A DNA stretch of 8,870 bases, taken from Bacteroidetes bacterium UBA7688. GTDB taxonomy: Bacteria; Bacteroidota; Bacteroidia; Chitinophagales; Chitinophagaceae. Numbering within the stretch: position 1 is the first letter of the stretch; each line of letters starts with the position of its first letter. Location: NCBI GenBank assembly GCA_002482815.1, contig DLGS01000087.1, positions 1-8,870 of the forward strand, in the 5' to 3' direction. Positions 6,573 to 8,870 of this stretch are shown in pieces. The notes under the pieces are model-generated. The model ran no database searches. It worked only from the letters and a program-made list of their open reading frames with translations, and was not told the DNA's origin. A program made the translations under genes and the position numbers.

Positions 6573-6767
6573 TTAAAAAATCAACACAAACCCCTGCTGG
6601 CAGCTATCTGCTTCAGCTTTCGCATCTGCATAGATTGAATACGTTTTGATCTCCCCGTTTTCGTCTGTCACAAAACAGGGGTAAGGAAACTTTTCTATTA
6701 CATAAAATTCCCCTTCGATGTCCTCCAACATATCGACGGATTGCAATACAAATATTTGATTGATCAT
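6573..6767 (-). CDS. Small acidic hypothetical protein, 64 aa
   Basis: I do not recognise a named family. From the ATG at 6767 it reads MINQIFVLQSVDMLEDIEG at the N-terminus, then alternating hydrophobic strands (FYVIEKFPYPCFVTD), an ENGEIKTYSIY strand, an ADAKAEADSC helix and a hydrophobic end. It is acidic and probably a compact alpha/beta fold. An in-frame ATG at 6809 would start inside the terminator hairpin of the upstream gene, so I rejected that start. It lies about 30 nt after that terminator in the same orientation as the DUF932 gene. Coding is supported by its clean start, protein-like composition and position, not by homology. Function unknown. Confidence 0.55.
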   Translation of the reverse strand: MINQIFVLQSVDMLEDIEGEFYVIEKFPYPCFVTDENGEIKTYSIYADAKAEADSCQQGFVLIF

Positions 6768-6790
6768 TTGAAATAAGTTGAATGAATAAT

Positions 6791-6818
6791 GAAAACCGGC
6801 AGCCCCCAAAGCTGCCGG
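6791..6818 (-). terminator. Intrinsic terminator after the DUF932 gene
   Basis: On the minus strand a perfect 8-bp stem, CCGGCAGC with GCTGCCGG (6811-6818 and 6796-6803), closes on a 7-nt loop and is followed by TTTTC. It begins 8 nt after the DUF932 stop codon. It shares the GGCAGC core with the terminator at 6514-6568. Confidence 0.8.
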
Positions 6819-6826
6819 ATAGGTTG

Positions 6827-7876
6827 CTAATTATATACGCCAATGGTTTCGGTTCTTTCAAAAGAAAGGCACAGATCAAACGCCTTTTGTGTGCGCTGCT
6901 GACCGATGCCACCATACAATAATGATTTTAACTTGGCTTCATCGTTTTTGTAAGTGCGAACATTCTGAAAGTAACCAGTCACGCTATTGTATGCCCCAAA
7001 CAATGTTCCACGGGTAGTGTCCATGGTTTGTGTCTCATTGCTCATGGCATAGGTAAATGCGTTATCACATATATTCTTAAAAGCGGTACTTAAAGCATCG
7101 TCTTTTCCCGCTTGCAAGTTGCTATACACTTCTTTATTTGGACACATAGCCTGCTGAATCAGTTTTTTTACTTCGGGGTCGCTGATTTGTACTTTTGACC
7201 AACGGTTAAAAATGGTTTCTAGTTGTGCGCTTAAGTTGTTTGTAATCCCCATTAGTTTATGTGCCTGTTCCAATCTTTCTTTTGCACCTGTGGTGTGACG
7301 AATCTTAATACAGTTACTATGGTTTCTGAGGGCTGCGTTTAAAGTATTTTGACATACCACTCGAATAGGAGTGAAAGTGGCTGTAATGCTTCCGTATCCA
7401 TCGTGTGAGGTAGTCAAGAATAAATACTGCTCAATTAAATCCTCTTTACCTACTTTGATATAGTCCGGTAGTTTGGCAGTAATAAAAATGCGCTCACCAT
7501 TTCCCAAAGCCCCGGCGGTTTCATACTGGATACCATCACCACCCACAATGGCATCAAAAAAACTGAATGCCTCCACATTCTGTACAATCTGATAATCTTT
7601 ACCCACTACACCTAAAATATCGCCTGTGTCCTTACGGATGGTGGCATAGTGTGTTTTTACTCTTTTGGTAAAATCCATTGCCTGACCGTCTGCATTAAAA
7701 GAAGTCGTGTACAAATTTTCCTTTATCACTTCATAATCCAAGTGGGCAAATTGGAGTGCTTCAAGGCTGTTTGGGTAGTCTTCTACTACTTTGCCGAGAC
7801 TCCACCAAGGCTTTTCTTTTACTGAGAAAAAACTGTACTCGCCGCTGCGTTCGTTAAAATTGATATTGTGTGCCAT
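6827..7876 (-). CDS. DUF932 family protein (plasmid/phage-related)
   Basis: This 349-residue protein belongs to the DUF932 family (also described as phage/plasmid-like protein TIGR03299). Recognisable blocks from the chosen start are PWWSLGK (23-29), an ILGVVGKDYQIVQN block (about 87-100) followed by EAFSFFD, RVVCQNTLNAAL (172-183), and a C-terminal TTRGTLFGAYNSVTGYFQN (287-305). The family is widespread on plasmids, conjugative elements and phages, often near ssb and anti-restriction genes. Its molecular role is not established. I chose the ATG at 7876 (protein start MAHNINFNERSGEY), which has an A-rich Bacteroidetes leader; an in-frame ATG 15 codons upstream (7921) would run through an intergenic hairpin. 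A terminator closes the gene. Confidence 0.88.
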   Translation of the reverse strand: MAHNINFNERSGEYSFFSVKEKPWWSLGKVVEDYPNSLEALQFAHLDYEVIKENLYTTSFNADGQAMDFTKRVKTHYATIRKDTGDILGVVGKDYQIVQNVEAFSFFDAIVGGDGIQYETAGALGNGERIFITAKLPDYIKVGKEDLIEQYLFLTTSHDGYGSITATFTPIRVVCQNTLNAALRNHSNCIKIRHTTGAKERLEQAHKLMGITNNLSAQLETIFNRWSKVQISDPEVKKLIQQAMCPNKEVYSNLQAGKDDALSTAFKNICDNAFTYAMSNETQTMDTTRGTLFGAYNSVTGYFQNVRTYKNDEAKLKSLLYGGIGQQRTQKAFDLCLSFERTETIGVYN

Positions 7877-7903
7877 AGATGTTGATTTTTTAATGTTTAA
7901 AAT

Positions 7904-7928
7904 GCACCGGATGGAAGCCATCCGATGC
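7904..7928 (-). terminator. Hairpin after the 93-aa gene, probable terminator
   Basis: On the minus strand GCATCGGATGG pairs CCATCCGGTGC with a 3-nt loop, an 11-bp stem with a single G-U pair, followed by ATTTTAAAC. On the plus strand the G-U becomes an A-C mismatch, so the minus transcript folds better. It starts 8 nt after the stop of the 93-aa gene and ends 27 nt before the DUF932 start. The T tract is short, so termination may be partial. Confidence 0.55.
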
Positions 7929-7936
7929 GGATGTTT

Positions 7937-8218
7937 TTAGTTTTCAGACAGGTATTTTGCCAAGCGGTCTTTCCCCCATGCAATGACAAAATCATCCCAG
8001 CAACAAGCATTATAGATATTGTCTGTACTTTGCTCGAAGGTTTCCCAGTCTTTCAGTTTTTCGTAATAGCTGTTATAGAATTCATGCGCCCATGCGGTGA
8101 TTTCGTCAAGGGCTGCGATATAACCTTTGCCTGATTTCTCATAGAGTTCATTTAGCCAGTTATCGGCTAAACAGGCGGCATACATCCCGATTTCGATACT
8201 GTCATTTACTTGTTGCAT
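7937..8218 (-). CDS. Hypothetical acidic protein downstream of ssb, 93 aa
   Basis: I do not recognise a named family. From the ATG at 8218 the protein begins MQQVNDSIEIGMYAACLADNW and is almost entirely helical. It is rich in Trp, Tyr and acidic residues (DEITAWAHEFYNSYYEKL, then DWETFEQSTDNIYNACCWDDF) and ends WGKDRLAKYLSEN. An in-frame ATG at 8248 would overlap the end of ssb by 20 bp. The start at 8218, 10 nt after the ssb stop, is preferred and implies co-transcription with ssb. No signal peptide or membrane segment is visible. Small acidic helical proteins next to ssb on conjugative elements are sometimes anti-restriction or DNA-mimic proteins, but nothing in this sequence proves that. 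Confidence 0.7.
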   Translation of the reverse strand: MQQVNDSIEIGMYAACLADNWLNELYEKSGKGYIAALDEITAWAHEFYNSYYEKLKDWETFEQSTDNIYNACCWDDFVIAWGKDRLAKYLSEN

Positions 8219-8228
8219 AAAATGGGTT

Positions 8229-8630
8229 TTAGAATGGTAAGTCCTCAAGGGGTTCTGTGAGTTGTCCGGCTACTACGGTCACAGTTTCCTGTTCCCTGTC
8301 GTTTGTGTTAGGATTGCTTTTACTACCTCCATGCAGTTTGATATTGTTTACATGAAAACGCAAACTTCCTTTGGCTTCACCCTGCATATTGATGTATGCG
8401 TTTACACTGATACGTCCATAGAGCTCTACCAAAGTGCCTTTGGTCAGGAACTTAGCTATGCCGGGATTTGCCCAATAGGCACAGTCCACATAAGTGGTTA
8501 CTTTAATTACTTCAGCTGCCCCTTTGGGTTTGTAGCTGTCGTTAATGGCTACGGAGAAATTGACTACCTGTCTTTCGTCTTTAAGTGTTTTTACTTCTGC
8601 GTCTTTTGTCAATCTTGCGATGATTTCCAT
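8229..8630 (-). CDS. ssb: Single-stranded DNA-binding protein (SSB)
   Basis: This 133-residue protein coats single-stranded DNA. Residues 1-100 form the OB fold: MEIIARLTKDAEVK, VVNFSVAIND (22-31), TTYVDCAYW (45-53), LVELYGRISVNAYI (67-80) and LRFHVNNIKL (90-99). A short polar linker leads to the acidic tip EPLEDLPF (126-133), the conserved SSB protein-interaction tail. It is shorter and more divergent than housekeeping Bacteroidetes SSB, as expected for an element-borne copy. The ATG at 8630 follows an A-rich leader on the minus strand. It heads the ssb/93-aa pair and may serve the single strand arriving after transfer. Confidence 0.93.
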   Translation of the reverse strand: MEIIARLTKDAEVKTLKDERQVVNFSVAINDSYKPKGAAEVIKVTTYVDCAYWANPGIAKFLTKGTLVELYGRISVNAYINMQGEAKGSLRFHVNNIKLHGGSKSNPNTNDREQETVTVVAGQLTEPLEDLPF

Positions 8631-8669
8631 AACTGTTGTTTTAATTATCGAATAAAAAATGGTTACTGA

Positions 8670-8852
8670 TTAATGAGATGCAAACAGGGCTAATTCTCTT
8701 GCTTCAATTTTATTGGGTGAATTGCGGTTGCTGTGGCGTTTAACGAGGTAATAAACGGTTATATCCTCGTTGTTCGTAATTGCCCACGCCGCCTGCAATG
8801 CTTTTGACCTTGTTATGCGTTTTTTACGTTGTACTTCCCATGACAACTGCAT
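8670..8852 (-). CDS. Small basic hypothetical protein, 60 aa
   Basis: I do not recognise a named family. The protein is basic in its first half (WEVQRKKRITRSKALQAAW) and continues AITNNEDITVYYLVKRHSNRN, then an EARELALFASH end. It lies upstream of ssb in the same orientation with a 39-nt gap, so the two are probably co-transcribed. The start codon at 8852 is only 18 nt from the window edge, so an upstream start or promoter cannot be judged. Composition and placement support a real small gene; it could be a DNA-binding or regulatory protein of the ssb operon, but that is a guess. Confidence 0.6.
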   Translation of the reverse strand: MQLSWEVQRKKRITRSKALQAAWAITNNEDITVYYLVKRHSNRNSPNKIEARELALFASH

Positions 8853-8870
8853 GAGATAAGAAAGCCGTGT

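Noticed and set aside
6613..6915. Minus-strand 100-codon frame overlapping the DUF932 end
   Set aside because: It runs out of frame through DUF932, the terminator and the 64-aa gene, with no family resemblance.
7877..7921. Upstream ATG for the DUF932 gene at 7921
   Set aside because: It adds 15 residues encoded by an intergenic hairpin and an A-rich leader; the ATG at 7876 gives the family-like N-terminus.
8262..8669. Plus-strand reading frame of 135 codons antisense to ssb
   Set aside because: It mirrors ssb almost completely and has an abnormal Cys/Phe/Tyr-rich composition, typical of an antisense frame.
1..8870. CRISPR array, insertion sequence or transposase
   Set aside because: No regularly spaced repeats, no DDE or HUH transposase frame and no matching terminal repeats with target duplications were seen in the window.

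Overview
The window looks like one end of an integrative and conjugative (or mobilizable) element from a Bacteroidetes bacterium, plausibly Sphingobacteriaceae-like. The genus is a guess. The evidence is a T4CP with a Bacteroidetes-type YWFCY-like N-terminus, a mobA-mobB-mobC cluster of Bacteroidetes type, a short JAB-only RadC, a DUF932 protein, A-rich translation leaders instead of strong Shine-Dalgarno sites, and a tRNA without an encoded CCA.

Layout. Bases 1-49 are the 3' part of a class II tRNA (probably tRNA-Leu) with its UUCG-loop terminator (71-96). The 3' end of this tRNA is the likely attachment site. Bases 97-273 hold no gene, but contain an 11-bp tandem repeat and AT-rich palindromes of the kind found at recombinase-bound element ends. 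Bases 274-3875 (minus strand) are a tight three-gene mobilization operon: mobA (relaxosome accessory protein), mobB (MOBP relaxase) and mobC (VirD4/TraG-like coupling protein). Bases 3876-4083 are a non-coding oriT candidate with a 40-bp near-perfect palindrome and two smaller inverted repeats. Beyond it, minus-strand genes encode RadC-like JAB protein (4096-4566), a 64-aa unknown (6573-6767), DUF932 (6827-7876), a 93-aa unknown (7937-8218), SSB (8229-8630) and a 60-aa unknown (8670-8852).

The exception is a 582-residue plus-strand gene at 4763-6511. It has its own strong terminator and sits between radC and the DUF932/ssb group. It carries a readable PD-(D/E)xK nuclease core (D367, E380, K382) behind a long helical N-terminal region of no family I recognise. 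Its position, orientation, A+T-rich look and architecture suggest an accessory cargo gene, and a single-gene defence nuclease is the leading hypothesis. A large imperfect foldback (4608-4720) lies just upstream of it.

Working model: relaxase plus MobA nick oriT, and the coupling protein delivers the strand to a secretion system encoded elsewhere. The ssb/radC/DUF932 side would enter the recipient first (leading region), where SSB and the small proteins could act on incoming single-stranded DNA. The new nuclease gene would travel in that same leading region. The integrase and the mating-pair-formation genes are not in this window.
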